This document shows positions 44,352 through 53,998 of a stretch of 64,000 bases of DNA, in pieces. Below the pieces are notes generated by a model that made no database searches, was not told the origin of the DNA, and saw only the letters and a list, made by a program, of their open reading frames with translations. Source of the stretch: Thetidibacter halocola (lineage in GTDB: Bacteria; Pseudomonadota; Alphaproteobacteria; Rhodobacterales; Rhodobacteraceae); assembly GCF_018224955.1 (NCBI RefSeq), contig NZ_JAGTUU010000004.1, positions 124,001 to 188,000 of the forward strand, written 5' to 3'. A program made the position numbers and the translations under genes. How positions within the stretch are numbered: the first letter of the stretch is position 1; each line of letters starts with the position of its first letter.

Positions 44352-46796
44352 ATGACTCGCCTGCCCATCGACGATGCCCTGCCCGACCTGATCGCCGCGT
44401 TGCGGCGCGCCGGCCGCGCCGTGCTCCAGGCGCCCCCCGGCGCGGGCAAGACCACCCGAGTGCCGCTGGCGATGCTGGAGGCTCGCCTGACGCCGGGCCG
44501 CATCCTGATGCTGGAACCGCGCCGCCTCGCCGCCCGCGCCGCCGCCGCCCGCATGGCCGAGACCCTGGGAGAAGAGCCCGGCCAGACCGTTGGCTACCGC
44601 ATCCGGGGCGAAAGCCGCGTCTCGAAGGCCACGCGGATCGAGGTCGTGACCGAGGGCATCCTGACCCGGATGATCCAGTCCGACCCGGACCTGCCCGGCA
44701 TCGGTGCGGTGATCTTCGACGAGTTCCACGAACGCTCGCTCAACGCCGACCTCGGTCTTGCGCTCTGCCTCGAGATCGCGGGCGCGCTACGCGACGACCT
44801 GATGCTGCTGGCCATGTCCGCCACGCTCGACGCCAATCCGGTGGCCGACCTGATGCAGGCGCCCATCGTCACCTCCGAGGGCCGCAGCTTTCCGGTCGAG
44901 ACCCGCTGGTTGCCCGCCCCCCTGCCGCGCGGGGCCCGCTGGGAGGCCGCCATGGCGGACCTGATCGTGCAGGCCGCGACCGAAACCAAGGGCGGCATCC
45001 TCGCCTTCCTGCCCGGCGAAGGAGAGATCCGCCGTGTGCAGGCCGCGCTGTCGGGCCGCCTGCCGGCCGATTGCGTGATCCGCCCGCTGTTTGGTGCCAT
45101 GCCATTCGAGGCCCAGCGCGCCGCGATCCGCCCGGAGACGGGCGGCGCGCGCAAGGTCGTGTTGTCCACCTCCATCGCCGAGACCTCGCTGACCATCGAG
45201 GATATCCGCGTGGTCGTCGATGCCGGCCGAGCCCGGCGTGCCCGCTTCGATCCCGGCTCGGGCATGAGCCGCCTCGTGACCGAGAAAGTCACCCGCGCCG
45301 AGGCGACCCAGCGGTCGGGCCGGGCGGGCCGCGTCGCCCCCGGCACCGCTTACAGACTTTGGACAAAAGGTGAGGAAGGCGCCCTAAGCCCTTATCCACC
45401 AGCGGAAATCGAGACGGCAGACCTGGCGCCCCTGGCGTTGGAACTGGCGCTTTGGGGCGCCGATCCACAGGCTCTGCCGTTTCTTACGCCACCCAACCCG
45501 GGCGTTTTCACAGAATCCCGCGCGCTTCTGCGCTTGCTGGGCGCCTTGGACAAAAGCGACCGGATCACCGATCACGGACGCCTTCTGGCGCGCCTTCCGC
45601 TGCATCCAAGGCTTGCACATATGCTGGCGATTTCGGGGCCAGAGGCAGCAAACCTGGCCTCACTCTTGTCCGAACGCGATCCGCTCACAGGATCTTCCAC
45701 AGATCTGTCCCTTCGTCTTGAGGCGATCCGCGACCCGAAACGCTTTGCCCAGACGCACGCCGCCGCGCTCAATCGCAGCGCCGTTGATCGCATCCGCTCC
45801 GAGGCACAACGCCTTGGCAGAATTGTCAAAACACAGAACGCGGACCACAGCGCCGCCGAACAGGCCGCGCTGGCCTATCCCGACCGGATCGGCCTCAGGC
45901 GCAAGGGCGACGCCCCCCGGTTCCAGCTTTCGGGCGGCAAGGGCGCGGTGATGGACGCCGCCGACACGCTAGCAGGCCAACGGCTAATCGTCGTCACCGA
46001 CACCGACGGCGACCCGCGCGAGGCCCGCATCCGCCAGGCCATCCCCATCGCCGAAAGCGCCCTGCGCGCGCTGTTTTCCGACCAGCTGGGCTGGGTTGAA
46101 ATCTGTGAATGGTCGCGCCGCGACCGCCGTGTGACGGCGCGCCGACAGGAGCGCTTGGGTGCCATCGCGCTCGACGACCGGGTCTGGTCCGACGCCCCGC
46201 CCGAGACCATCGCCCGCGCCATGCTGGACGGCGTGCGCGAGCTTGGACTGATGCCCTCCGACGCCGCCCGCCGCTTCATCGCGCGAGTGCAAATCGGCCG
46301 ACAGGCCGGGCTCAACCTGCCAGACATGTCCGACAGCGCACTGATAGAGACCGCCGAGGATTGGTTGCTGCCCTTCCTCGGCGGCGTCCGCAGCGCCGAC
46401 GACTGGAAGCGGTTCGACCTTCTGCCCGCCCTGCGCGCACAGCTCGACTGGGGACAGATGCAAGCGCTGGACGAGGTCGCACCGAGCCAGTTCACCACCC
46501 CGCTCGGCCGCCAGATCCCCATCGACTACTCCGGCGAACACCCGGAAATCGCGCTCCGCCTGCAAGAGATGTTCGGCCAGCGCAGCCACCCGATGGTGGG
46601 CAGCACGCCGCTCAAGGTCACGCTGCTCTCGCCCGCCCAACGCCCGGTCCAGACCACGATGGATCTGCCGGGCTTCTGGGACGGGTCCTATGCCGAGGTG
46701 CGCAAGGAGATGCGGGCGCGTTACCCGCGCCATCCCTGGCCCGAGGACCCGCGCGAGGCAGACCCGACCCTGCGCGCCAAGCCGCGCGGCACGTGA
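44352..46796 (+). CDS. hrpB: ATP-dependent helicase HrpB
   Basis: An 814-residue DEAH-type helicase. Walker A APPGAGKTTR lies at residues 27-36, DEFHERS (about 121-127) is a variant of the DEAH box, MSATLD follows at motif III and QRSGRAGRVAPG at motif VI. The C-terminal HrpB-specific domain (about 650-800) includes IPIDYSGEHPEIALRLQEM. The biological role is poorly known. The ATG at 44352 is the normal start; the frame is open further upstream but without a ribosome site. argF converges downstream. Confidence 0.94.
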   Translation: MTRLPIDDALPDLIAALRRAGRAVLQAPPGAGKTTRVPLAMLEARLTPGRILMLEPRRLAARAAAARMAETLGEEPGQTVGYRIRGESRVSKATRIEVVTEGILTRMIQSDPDLPGIGAVIFDEFHERSLNADLGLALCLEIAGALRDDLMLLAMSATLDANPVADLMQAPIVTSEGRSFPVETRWLPAPLPRGARWEAAMADLIVQAATETKGGILAFLPGEGEIRRVQAALSGRLPADCVIRPLFGAMPFEAQRAAIRPETGGARKVVLSTSIAETSLTIEDIRVVVDAGRARRARFDPGSGMSRLVTEKVTRAEATQRSGRAGRVAPGTAYRLWTKGEEGALSPYPPAEIETADLAPLALELALWGADPQALPFLTPPNPGVFTESRALLRLLGALDKSDRITDHGRLLARLPLHPRLAHMLAISGPEAANLASLLSERDPLTGSSTDLSLRLEAIRDPKRFAQTHAAALNRSAVDRIRSEAQRLGRIVKTQNADHSAAEQAALAYPDRIGLRRKGDAPRFQLSGGKGAVMDAADTLAGQRLIVVTDTDGDPREARIRQAIPIAESALRALFSDQLGWVEICEWSRRDRRVTARRQERLGAIALDDRVWSDAPPETIARAMLDGVRELGLMPSDAARRFIARVQIGRQAGLNLPDMSDSALIETAEDWLLPFLGGVRSADDWKRFDLLPALRAQLDWGQMQALDEVAPSQFTTPLGRQIPIDYSGEHPEIALRLQEMFGQRSHPMVGSTPLKVTLLSPAQRPVQTTMDLPGFWDGSYAEVRKEMRARYPRHPWPEDPREADPTLRAKPRGT

Positions 46797-46866
46797 CCGG
46801 CGCGGCTGGAGGGCGGGCCGCTGCGGGGCCAAAGGGCCCGCAGCCGGGGCGTCCGGAAGCGCGCCA

Positions 46867-47793
46867 TCAGGCGCCCAGGCACCAGCGCATGATGGCCTTC
46901 TGGGCATGGAGCCGGTTCTCGGCCTCGTCCCAGATGACAGAGTTCGGACCGTCCATCACCTCGGACGTGACCTCCTCCTCGCGATGCGCGGGCAGGCAAT
47001 GCATGAACAGCGCATCGGGCTTGGCGCGTTCCATCAGCCGCGCGTTCACCTGGTAGGGCCGCAGCATGTTGTGCCGCCGCTCGCGCGCCGATTGCGCGTC
47101 ATGCATGCTGATCCAGGTGTCGGTCACGACCAGGTCGGCGCCCTCGACTGCCTTTGTCGGGTCACGCTCGATCGTGACGGCGACCCCCTGGTTGCGGGCA
47201 AAACCCACGAATTCCATCTCGGGATCCAGCTGCACCGGCCCGGTAAAGGTCAGGTCGAACCCGAACTGCCCCGCCGCGTGCAGGAAGGAGGCGCAGACAT
47301 TGTTGCCGTCACCGCACCAGACCACCTTCTTGCCCGCGATCGGGCCGCGATGCTCTTCGTAGGTCAGCACGTCGGCCATGATCTGGCAGGGATGGGTGCG
47401 GTCCGTCAGGCCATTGATCACAGGGACGGTGGCGTATTCGGCCATCTCCTCCAGCACCGACTCGTCGAAGGTGCGGATCATGATCATGTCGACATAGCGG
47501 CTCATGACGCGCGCGGTGTCGGCGATAGTCTCGCCATGGCCCAGCTGCATGTCACTGCCCGAAAGCACCATGGTCTGCCCGCCCATCTGGCGCACGCCCA
47601 CGTCGAAGGAGGTGCGCGTCCGGGTCGACGGCTTCTCGAAGATCAGCGCGACCATGCGATCCTTCAGCGGCAGATCGTGATCCGTCGCAGCCTTGGGCTG
47701 GCCGTCGCGGGCAGTCTTCATCGCCTTCGCGCTGTCGATGATCAACCGAAGCTGGTCCTTGTCGGTCTTGTGGATGTCGAGGAAGTGGTTCAT
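46867..47793 (-). CDS. argF: ornithine carbamoyltransferase
   Basis: A 308-residue enzyme joining carbamoyl phosphate and ornithine to citrulline in arginine synthesis. The carbamoyl phosphate site STRTRTSF lies at residues 56-63; later blocks are [19 protein letters not shown] and [10 protein letters not shown] (the usual Gly is Arg-Glu here). argD lies directly upstream on the same strand. The argD-argF unit is the common alphaproteobacterial order. A hairpin-bearing repeat sits between the two. Confidence 0.96.
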   Translation of the reverse strand: MNHFLDIHKTDKDQLRLIIDSAKAMKTARDGQPKAATDHDLPLKDRMVALIFEKPSTRTRTSFDVGVRQMGGQTMVLSGSDMQLGHGETIADTARVMSRYVDMIMIRTFDESVLEEMAEYATVPVINGLTDRTHPCQIMADVLTYEEHRGPIAGKKVVWCGDGNNVCASFLHAAGQFGFDLTFTGPVQLDPEMEFVGFARNQGVAVTIERDPTKAVEGADLVVTDTWISMHDAQSARERRHNMLRPYQVNARLMERAKPDALFMHCLPAHREEEVTSEVMDGPNSVIWDEAENRLHAQKAIMRWCLGA

Positions 47794-47819
47794 CGGTCGG
47801 GTCTTTCGTGGCGGGGTCG

Positions 47820-47866
47820 GACCGGGGCTCTGCCCCGGGCCCCGGAGTTTTGTTTGGCAAGATGAA
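47820..47866. repeat. intergenic hairpin repeat between argD and argF
   Basis: CCGGGGCTCTGCCCCGG (47822-47838) forms a stem, followed by GCCCCGGAG, a TTTTGTTT run and GGCAAGATGAAGA. I recall very similar wording between many Rhodobacterales genes (GGGGCTCTGCCCC, then a T-rich run and GCAAGATGAAG), so this is probably one copy of a dispersed terminator-like repeat. The T run is on the plus strand, opposite to the two arg genes. Confidence 0.6.
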
Positions 47867-47868
47867 GA

Positions 47869-49050
47869 TCAGGCCGGGTGTGCCTCGAGCGCAGTGGCGG
47901 CCTTGTCGAGGCGCACCAGCGCCTCGGCGATCTCGTCCTCCGACAGGGTCAGCGGCGGCAGCAGGCGCACCACGTTGTCGGCGGCGGGCACGGTGATGAC
48001 CTGCGCGGCATAGCCCGCCTTGACGAAATCCGCCGGCGCGACCTTGCATTTCAGGCCCAGCATCATACCGGAGCCGCGCACGGACTCGAAGATATCCGGA
48101 TGGTCGGCGACCAGACCTTCGAGTTTCTGCCGCAAATGGCCCGCACGGCGGTTCACGCCGGCGAGGAAGTCGGGATCGGCCACGTGATCCATCACCGCGC
48201 AGCCCACGGCGCAGGCCAGCGGGTTGCCGCCATAGGTCGAGCCATGGGTGCCGGGCGTCATGCCCGAGGCCGCCTCTTCGGTGGCCAGAACCGCGCCGAG
48301 GGGGAAACCGCCGCCAATGCCCTTGGCGACCATCATGATATCGGGCGCGATGCCCGCCCATTCATGGGCAAAGAGGCGCCCGGTCCGGCCCATGCCGCAT
48401 TGCACCTCGTCGAGGATCAGCAGCACGCCCTTCTCGTCGCAAAGCGCGCGCAGGCCCTTGAGGCACTGGTCGGGCATCGGACGGATGCCGCCCTCACCCT
48501 GCACGGGTTCCACCAGCACGGCGGCGGTGGTCTCGTCGAAGGCGGCATAAAGCGCCTCGTGGTCGCCCCACGCCAGGTGCTTGAATCCCGGCAGGAGCGG
48601 CGCGAAGCCCTTGGTCATCTTCTCGGACCCGGCCGCGGCGATGCCCGCCGACGACCGTCCGTGGAACGACCCGGAAAAGGTGATGATCTCGGTCTTTTCA
48701 GGGTGGCCTTTGTCATACCAGTATTTCCGCGCCATCTTGACCGCCAGTTCGCAGCTTTCGGTCCCCGAGTTGGTGAAGAACACCGTGTCGGCAAAGGTCG
48801 CCGCCACCAGCTTGTCGGCCAGCGCCTGCTGCTGCGGGATCTCGTAGAGGTTCGAGACATGCCACAGCATCTGCGCCTGGTCGGTCAGCGCCTTGACCAG
48901 GTCTGGATGGGCATGCCCCAGCGCGTTCACCGCGATGCCGGAGCCGAGGTCGAGGAATCGGCGCCCGTCCTCCTCGATCAGCCAGCTGCCTTCGCCTTTG
49001 ACGAAATGCAGCGGTGCGCGGGAATAGGTCGGCAGAACGGAGGGGATCAT
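47869..49050 (-). CDS. argD: acetylornithine/succinyldiaminopimelate aminotransferase
   Basis: A 393-residue class III PLP aminotransferase for the fourth arginine step. Visible blocks are FTNSGTESCELAVKMARKYW (about 90-109), ILDEVQCGMGRTG (about 214-226) and MMVAKGIGGGFPLGA with the PLP lysine. Length and start (MIPSVLPTY at 49050) fit the family. It precedes argF in an operon. Many members also serve lysine synthesis. Confidence 0.96.
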   Translation of the reverse strand: MIPSVLPTYSRAPLHFVKGEGSWLIEEDGRRFLDLGSGIAVNALGHAHPDLVKALTDQAQMLWHVSNLYEIPQQQALADKLVAATFADTVFFTNSGTESCELAVKMARKYWYDKGHPEKTEIITFSGSFHGRSSAGIAAAGSEKMTKGFAPLLPGFKHLAWGDHEALYAAFDETTAAVLVEPVQGEGGIRPMPDQCLKGLRALCDEKGVLLILDEVQCGMGRTGRLFAHEWAGIAPDIMMVAKGIGGGFPLGAVLATEEAASGMTPGTHGSTYGGNPLACAVGCAVMDHVADPDFLAGVNRRAGHLRQKLEGLVADHPDIFESVRGSGMMLGLKCKVAPADFVKAGYAAQVITVPAADNVVRLLPPLTLSEDEIAEALVRLDKAATALEAHPA

Positions 49051-49135
49051 GGGAACGTCCTCGAGGAATGAGAGCCCGATTGGTGGCAAGCGCACCGGGG
49101 CAAGTCAAGCTGTGTGGAAGGCAGACAGGAGCAAT

Positions 49136-49157
49136 TGCGACCCCTTGAAGGGTCGCA
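49136..49157 (-). terminator. hairpin downstream of urtE
   Basis: TGCGACCC (49136-49143) pairs with GGGTCGCA (49150-49157) around a 6-base loop. It lies between urtE and argD, both on the minus strand, so it probably ends the urt operon. No long T run follows. Confidence 0.55.
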
Positions 49158-49240
49158 GGGCGAGTCAGGGTCGTCGGAGTCGCATGGCCTGTGTCATGTC
49201 CGCCTCTTAGGGCGCGCAGGGCAGCTTGCCAAGCGGTTTG

Positions 49241-49936
49241 TCAGATCGACACCGCCTGAAGCAGCCTGTCACGGTCCTCGCGGGCCTGTTCGGTGCGATA
49301 GCTGACCGCGCCCCGGTCCATGACTGCCACCCGGTCGGCCAGCCCCACGGCAAAGTCGAAATACTGTTCCACCAGGATGACGGCGATCTCGCCCTCGTCG
49401 CGCAGCAGCTCGATCACCTTGCCGATCTGCTTGATGATGTTGGGCTGGATGCCCTCGGTCGGCTCATCCAGCAGCAACACGCGGGGCCGGGTGATCAGCG
49501 CGCGGGCGATGGCCAGCTGTTGCTGCTGCCCGCCCGACAGGTCGCCGCCCCGGCGCTGCAAGAAGTCCTTGAGGATCGGGAACAGGTCGAAGATGCGGTC
49601 GGGAATGGTGTGCTCGGCCTTGGGCAGGCAGGCGAACCCGGCCTCGAGATTTTCCTCGACCGTCAGCAGCGGGAACACCTCGCGCCCCTGCGGGACATAG
49701 GCGATGCCCGCCTTGGCGGCGGCGAAGGCCGTGGGGTGGCCCAGGTCGCGGCCATCCAGCGTGATGGACCCCGCCGCGAACGGGTGCCGCCCGGCGATGG
49801 CCTTGAGCAGCGAGGTCTTGCCCACGCCGTTCGTGCCCATGACACAGGTCACCTTGCCCGGTTCCGCCTTCAGGGAGATGCCGTGCAGGATCTGGCTCTG
49901 GCCGTATTTCAGGGTGAGGTCGCGGACTTCCAGCAT
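49241..49936 (-). CDS. urtE: urea ABC transporter ATP-binding protein UrtE
   Basis: A 231-residue ATPase, LivF-like. Walker A is GTNGVGKTS (about 35-43), the signature LSGGQQQQLAIARAL (about 134-148) and Walker B LLLDEPTEGIQPN. The TEGIQPNI segment is typical of UrtE as opposed to LivF. It forms the transporter with UrtD, and ends the operon. One base separates it from urtD. Confidence 0.94.
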   Translation of the reverse strand: MLEVRDLTLKYGQSQILHGISLKAEPGKVTCVMGTNGVGKTSLLKAIAGRHPFAAGSITLDGRDLGHPTAFAAAKAGIAYVPQGREVFPLLTVEENLEAGFACLPKAEHTIPDRIFDLFPILKDFLQRRGGDLSGGQQQQLAIARALITRPRVLLLDEPTEGIQPNIIKQIGKVIELLRDEGEIAVILVEQYFDFAVGLADRVAVMDRGAVSYRTEQAREDRDRLLQAVSI

Positions 49937-49937
49937 C

Positions 49938-50678
49938 TTATCGCCCCAGGTAGACGTCGATGACGTCCTTGTTCTGTGTCACGTGATCCAGCCGCCCCTC
50001 GGCCAGCACGGACCCTTCGTGCAGCACCGTCACCTTGCAGTCGAGCCGACGGACGAATTCCATGTCATGCTCCACCACCACCACCGCGCGTGTCTGCGCC
50101 GCGCGCTTCAACAGGTCGGTCGTGTGCTCGCGCTCAGAGGGCGTCATTCCTGCTGCGGGCTCGTCCACCAGCAGCAGGCGCGGATCCTGCGCCAGCAGCA
50201 TCCCGATTTCCAGCCATTGCTTCTGCCCGTGGCTGAGTTCGCCCGCAGGGCGGGCCAGGTCCGAGGTCAGGCCGATTTCCTCGGCGATGGCGTCGATCCG
50301 GGCCGCACCCTCGGCGCTCTTGCGATAGAACAGCACGTCGAAGGGCCCGCGCTTGTTCTTCAGCGCCATGGCCAGGTTCTCGCGCACGGTCTGCGCCTCG
50401 AACACGGTTGGTTTCTGGAACTTCCGCCCGATGCCCGCCTGGGCGATCTGGCTTTCGGACATGGACAGCAGCGAGACGCCCTTTTCGCCCCACAGGACGC
50501 GGCCTTCGTCGGGCCGGGTCTTGCCGGTGATGATGTCCATGAAGGTCGTCTTGCCCGCGCCATTCGGGCCGATAATGGCGCGCATCTCGGGTTCGCCGAT
50601 CTGGAAGGACAGGTTGTTGATCGCCTTGAACCCGTCAAAGCTGACCGAGACGCCGGAGAGTTCCAGCAGCGTGCTCAT
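49938..50678 (-). CDS. urtD: urea ABC transporter ATP-binding protein UrtD
   Basis: A 246-residue ATPase, LivG-like. Walker A is GPNGAGKTTF, the signature is ELSHGQKQWLEIGMLL, and Walker B is LLLVDEPAAGMT. The HGQKQWLEIG wording is the UrtD form. The start overlaps urtC by 4 bases (50675-50678), a sign of coupled translation. Confidence 0.94.
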   Translation of the reverse strand: MSTLLELSGVSVSFDGFKAINNLSFQIGEPEMRAIIGPNGAGKTTFMDIITGKTRPDEGRVLWGEKGVSLLSMSESQIAQAGIGRKFQKPTVFEAQTVRENLAMALKNKRGPFDVLFYRKSAEGAARIDAIAEEIGLTSDLARPAGELSHGQKQWLEIGMLLAQDPRLLLVDEPAAGMTPSEREHTTDLLKRAAQTRAVVVVEHDMEFVRRLDCKVTVLHEGSVLAEGRLDHVTQNKDVIDVYLGR

Positions 50679-51952
50679 TTGGCCTCCTCCGGTTCAGAGC
50701 CTTCCTCGGCCCGCAGGGCGCCCTTGTCGGGGCCGTAATCGCCCACCCGGTCGGGTGCGTGGCGATGCGACAGCAGGTCGAACAGGCCGCCGATGCCCTT
50801 GGGCGCGAACAGCGTGACCGCGACAAAGGACAGGCCCAGCAGGATCAGCCACCAGTCCGTCCACTGGATGCGGTAGAAGCCCAGGTTGATGTCCGGCGCG
50901 CCGCCGCCGGTGAACCACGACGACAGGAGCGAGACGAAGGCCGCGCCGATCGCCGCGCCATACAGCCGCCCGCGCCCGCCAATGGCCACCCAGACCGCCA
51001 GGTAGATTGAGGCGATGGGCGCGATTTCGGCCGGGTTGATGATGCCCGCCTGCGGGTAATAGAGCGCGCCCGCGATGGCCGCGACCACCGCCGTCAGGGT
51101 AAAGACGAACAGCTTGAACCTCTCTACGGGATAGCCCAGGAACCGCACCCGCGCCTCGTTGTCACGGATGCCGCGGATCACGCTGCCCATCTTGCCCGAG
51201 ACGACCCAGGCAAACATCACGTAACCCATCCCCAACGCCAGCGCCGAAGCCCAGAAGAAGACGATCGACAGCGTCGCCTGCCCCATCTCCTCCAGTCCCG
51301 GGATGTTCTGAAGACCCGAGAGGCCATTGTTGCCGCGCAGGCCCGAGTCGTTCTGGAACAGGTACAGCGACAGCGCCAGCGTCATCGCCTGCGTCAGGAT
51401 CGACAGGTAGACGCCGGTCACGCGGCTGCGAAAGGCGAGCCAGCCAAAGACCAGCGCCAGCAGCCCCGGCACCGCGATGACCATGAGCAGTTGCAGGAAC
51501 AACGAGTCGGCGAAGGACCAGATCAGCGGGAATTCCGAACTGCCCACCACGCCGAATATCTGCGTGCCGATGGAGTCGACGATCTCCTGCTCGGTGGGCG
51601 GAATGGGCGCGGCCATCAGCGAGCGGGTCACGATGATCTCGGTCCGGGCATACATCAGCCACATGCCGATGGCGTAGCCGCCGATGCCGAAAAAGGCCAT
51701 GTGACCCAGGCTGAGAATGCCGCAATAGCCCCAGACCACGTCCATCGCGATGGCGACCAGGCAGAGGCACAGCGTCTTGCCCAGCGTCTTGACGAAGGAG
51801 GTGGACAGGAACCCGGTCCCCGTCGCCTCGGACAGCAGCGTGACGCCCAGGGTAAAGACGGCCAGCGCCAGCAGGAACCACAGGACGGACGGATTCTGCG
51901 CGATGAAACTGCGGCGGGGCGCAGGGCGCGCATTGGTGGCGGTAAAGGTCAT
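50675..51952 (-). CDS. urtC: urea ABC transporter permease UrtC
   Basis: A 425-residue membrane permease of the LivM type with about ten hydrophobic segments. YCGILSLGHMAFFGIGGYA (about 75-93) and RIRDNEARVRFLGY-like wording (here GIRDNEARVRFLGY, about 254-267) are family hallmarks. It pairs with UrtB in the membrane. The region about 125-165 is longer and more polar than in LivM, as seen in UrtC. Confidence 0.94.
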   Translation of the reverse strand: MTFTATNARPAPRRSFIAQNPSVLWFLLALAVFTLGVTLLSEATGTGFLSTSFVKTLGKTLCLCLVAIAMDVVWGYCGILSLGHMAFFGIGGYAIGMWLMYARTEIIVTRSLMAAPIPPTEQEIVDSIGTQIFGVVGSSEFPLIWSFADSLFLQLLMVIAVPGLLALVFGWLAFRSRVTGVYLSILTQAMTLALSLYLFQNDSGLRGNNGLSGLQNIPGLEEMGQATLSIVFFWASALALGMGYVMFAWVVSGKMGSVIRGIRDNEARVRFLGYPVERFKLFVFTLTAVVAAIAGALYYPQAGIINPAEIAPIASIYLAVWVAIGGRGRLYGAAIGAAFVSLLSSWFTGGGAPDINLGFYRIQWTDWWLILLGLSFVAVTLFAPKGIGGLFDLLSHRHAPDRVGDYGPDKGALRAEEGSEPEEAK

Positions 51953-51955
51953 CGC

Positions 51956-53902
51956 TCAATCCCCCGCCGCGCGGCCCTTGAGGGCGACGATGCCCTTGGG
52001 GCGGAACTGGATGAACAGGATGATGAACAGGATCATGTAGGTCTGCGCCGCCAGCGTGTTGGACGGGTTGAACCACTCGATCCCCTTTTGCAGCCCGCCG
52101 ATCAGCGTGGCCCCCGCCAGCGTGCCCCAGACATTGCCGACACCGCCCACGACCACGGTCATGAAGCTTTGCACGATATAGTCCTGCCCCATCTCGGAGG
52201 TGACCTTGGCGTAAAGCCCGATGGCGACGCCCGCGATGCCCGCGATGCCGGACCCCAGACCGAAGGTCAGCATGTTGATGCGGTCCGGGTCGATGCCCAT
52301 GCTGGCCGCCATGCCGGGGTTCTGCGTGACCGCCCGCACCTCGAGTCCCAGCCGCGTGCGGTTCAGCGCGAACAGGATCAGCCCAAGGAAGATCAGCGCG
52401 AGGACGAAGATCGCGATGCGGATATAGCTGATCTGGATCACCTCATTGATCACCAGCGCACCATCCAGCCAGCCCGGCGAGGTCAGCGGGCGGGCCTGCG
52501 TGCCGAAGATGTTCTTGGCCAGCTGTTGCAGCGCGATGGAGATGCCGAAGGTCGCGAGCAGCGTTTCCAGCGGGCGGTGATACAGCCACCGGATCACCAG
52601 CCGCTCCATCGCCACGCCCGCGGCAAAGGTCACAGCAAAGGCCAGCGGCAGCGCCACGACCAGCGACAGCGTGTAGTTCGGGATGAACAGCTGCACCACA
52701 TAGCCCGTGTAGGCGCCCATCATGATGAACTCGCCATGGGCCATGTTTATGACGCCCATCACGCCGAAGGTGATGGCAAGCCCGATGGCGGCGAGGAAGT
52801 AGATCGAGGCGAGGCTGAGCGCGTCCAGCGCGATGTCGGCTGTCTGGTTGACCCCCACCTTGGTCTGGATCGCGTCCAGCGTGCGACGCGCGGCATCCGT
52901 CACGGCCGGGTCGGTCTCGGCATAGGCGCTGTAGAAGACATGGGCTTCCAGCGCGCGGTTGAAATCCGCCTCGGGCACCGTGGGGGCCACGAGGCCCTGC
53001 GCCGCCAGCGCCTGGTAAGCTTCCTCGCGGCGGGCGGGATCGGACAGCTGGGCCAGCGGAATGCCCGCGACCGTGCCGCCCTCGACATGCTGCGCCAACG
53101 CCTCCTTGAGCTGGGCGGGCGGAACGCGCGGCGGGGCAAGGCCCGCGTCGACCAGTTCGCGATAGGCGGTGAACAACGGCATATCGATGCCGGGTTCGCG
53201 CAGCCGGGCGATGTTGGCCTGCGGCGCCTCGGCGGCGACGCCATCGGTCGTCGTCAGGATCTGGTTCAGCGTCGCGCGCACGTCCAGGCTCAGGCTGCCC
53301 GCCAGCGCCTCGATCGCCTCGACGCGGGCCTCGGTCGTCTCGCCGAAGCGGGCGGTCAGCATCAGCGCCAGCTGTTCCTTGCGCATCTTCAGCGCCGGGT
53401 CGGGTTCGTCGTCGATGCTCTCGGCCAGCAGCGCCACCTGTTCTGGGTCGGGGCTGCGGGCGATGGAATCGACCGCGGCGCTGCGCTTGGCGATATCGGG
53501 ATCGGACAGCTGGAAGCGCACCAGCGCGCTGGCGATCTCGCGCCGGACACCGCCATTGGGGCGGCTTTCGGTCAGCGCGGATTTCGGCGCTGTGCCCGCG
53601 GGCGCGCCGGTCGCGATGTCCAGCAGCGGCACGTCGTTGCCCTGGGCACGGCCCTGCCGGTAGAACAGCCCGTCCTGCGCGTTGCGCACGACCTCGCGCC
53701 CCTGCCAGGCCTCGAGAAAGGCCGCGACGCCGGGCAGGCCGCTGGCGGCCAGGTCGTTCAGCACGATGCCGACGGACTGGCGGCCCGGGCTTTCGACCTC
53801 GGCGGCATGGGTCTGGAGAATGGTCTGAAGGTCGGTCTGCGCTGTGGCCGGCGCAATCAGCCCGGTCAGCAGCAGAAAGGACAGCACAAGGGCGCGAAGC
53901 AT
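51956..53902 (-). CDS. urtB: urea ABC transporter permease UrtB
   Basis: A 648-residue protein: a signal peptide (about 1-21), a soluble repeat-like N-terminal region of about 330 residues (rich in Asp/Ala/Leu helices and HEAT-like), then a LivH-type permease (about 355-640) with GVMGVINMAHGEFIMMGAYT and TFGISIALQQLAKNIFG. The long periplasmic N-terminal part is a known feature of UrtB, and its role is unclear. It lies between urtA and urtC. Confidence 0.94.
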   Translation of the reverse strand: MLRALVLSFLLLTGLIAPATAQTDLQTILQTHAAEVESPGRQSVGIVLNDLAASGLPGVAAFLEAWQGREVVRNAQDGLFYRQGRAQGNDVPLLDIATGAPAGTAPKSALTESRPNGGVRREIASALVRFQLSDPDIAKRSAAVDSIARSPDPEQVALLAESIDDEPDPALKMRKEQLALMLTARFGETTEARVEAIEALAGSLSLDVRATLNQILTTTDGVAAEAPQANIARLREPGIDMPLFTAYRELVDAGLAPPRVPPAQLKEALAQHVEGGTVAGIPLAQLSDPARREEAYQALAAQGLVAPTVPEADFNRALEAHVFYSAYAETDPAVTDAARRTLDAIQTKVGVNQTADIALDALSLASIYFLAAIGLAITFGVMGVINMAHGEFIMMGAYTGYVVQLFIPNYTLSLVVALPLAFAVTFAAGVAMERLVIRWLYHRPLETLLATFGISIALQQLAKNIFGTQARPLTSPGWLDGALVINEVIQISYIRIAIFVLALIFLGLILFALNRTRLGLEVRAVTQNPGMAASMGIDPDRINMLTFGLGSGIAGIAGVAIGLYAKVTSEMGQDYIVQSFMTVVVGGVGNVWGTLAGATLIGGLQKGIEWFNPSNTLAAQTYMILFIILFIQFRPKGIVALKGRAAGD

Positions 53903-53998
53903 CCAGTCACTTTCCGGGGGGAATGGAGAGGAGGCCCCGGCCCGGGGCCGGGGCGCGAAGGACGCGGACCCGCCAAGGCGGCCCGCGTCCCCGTCAGC

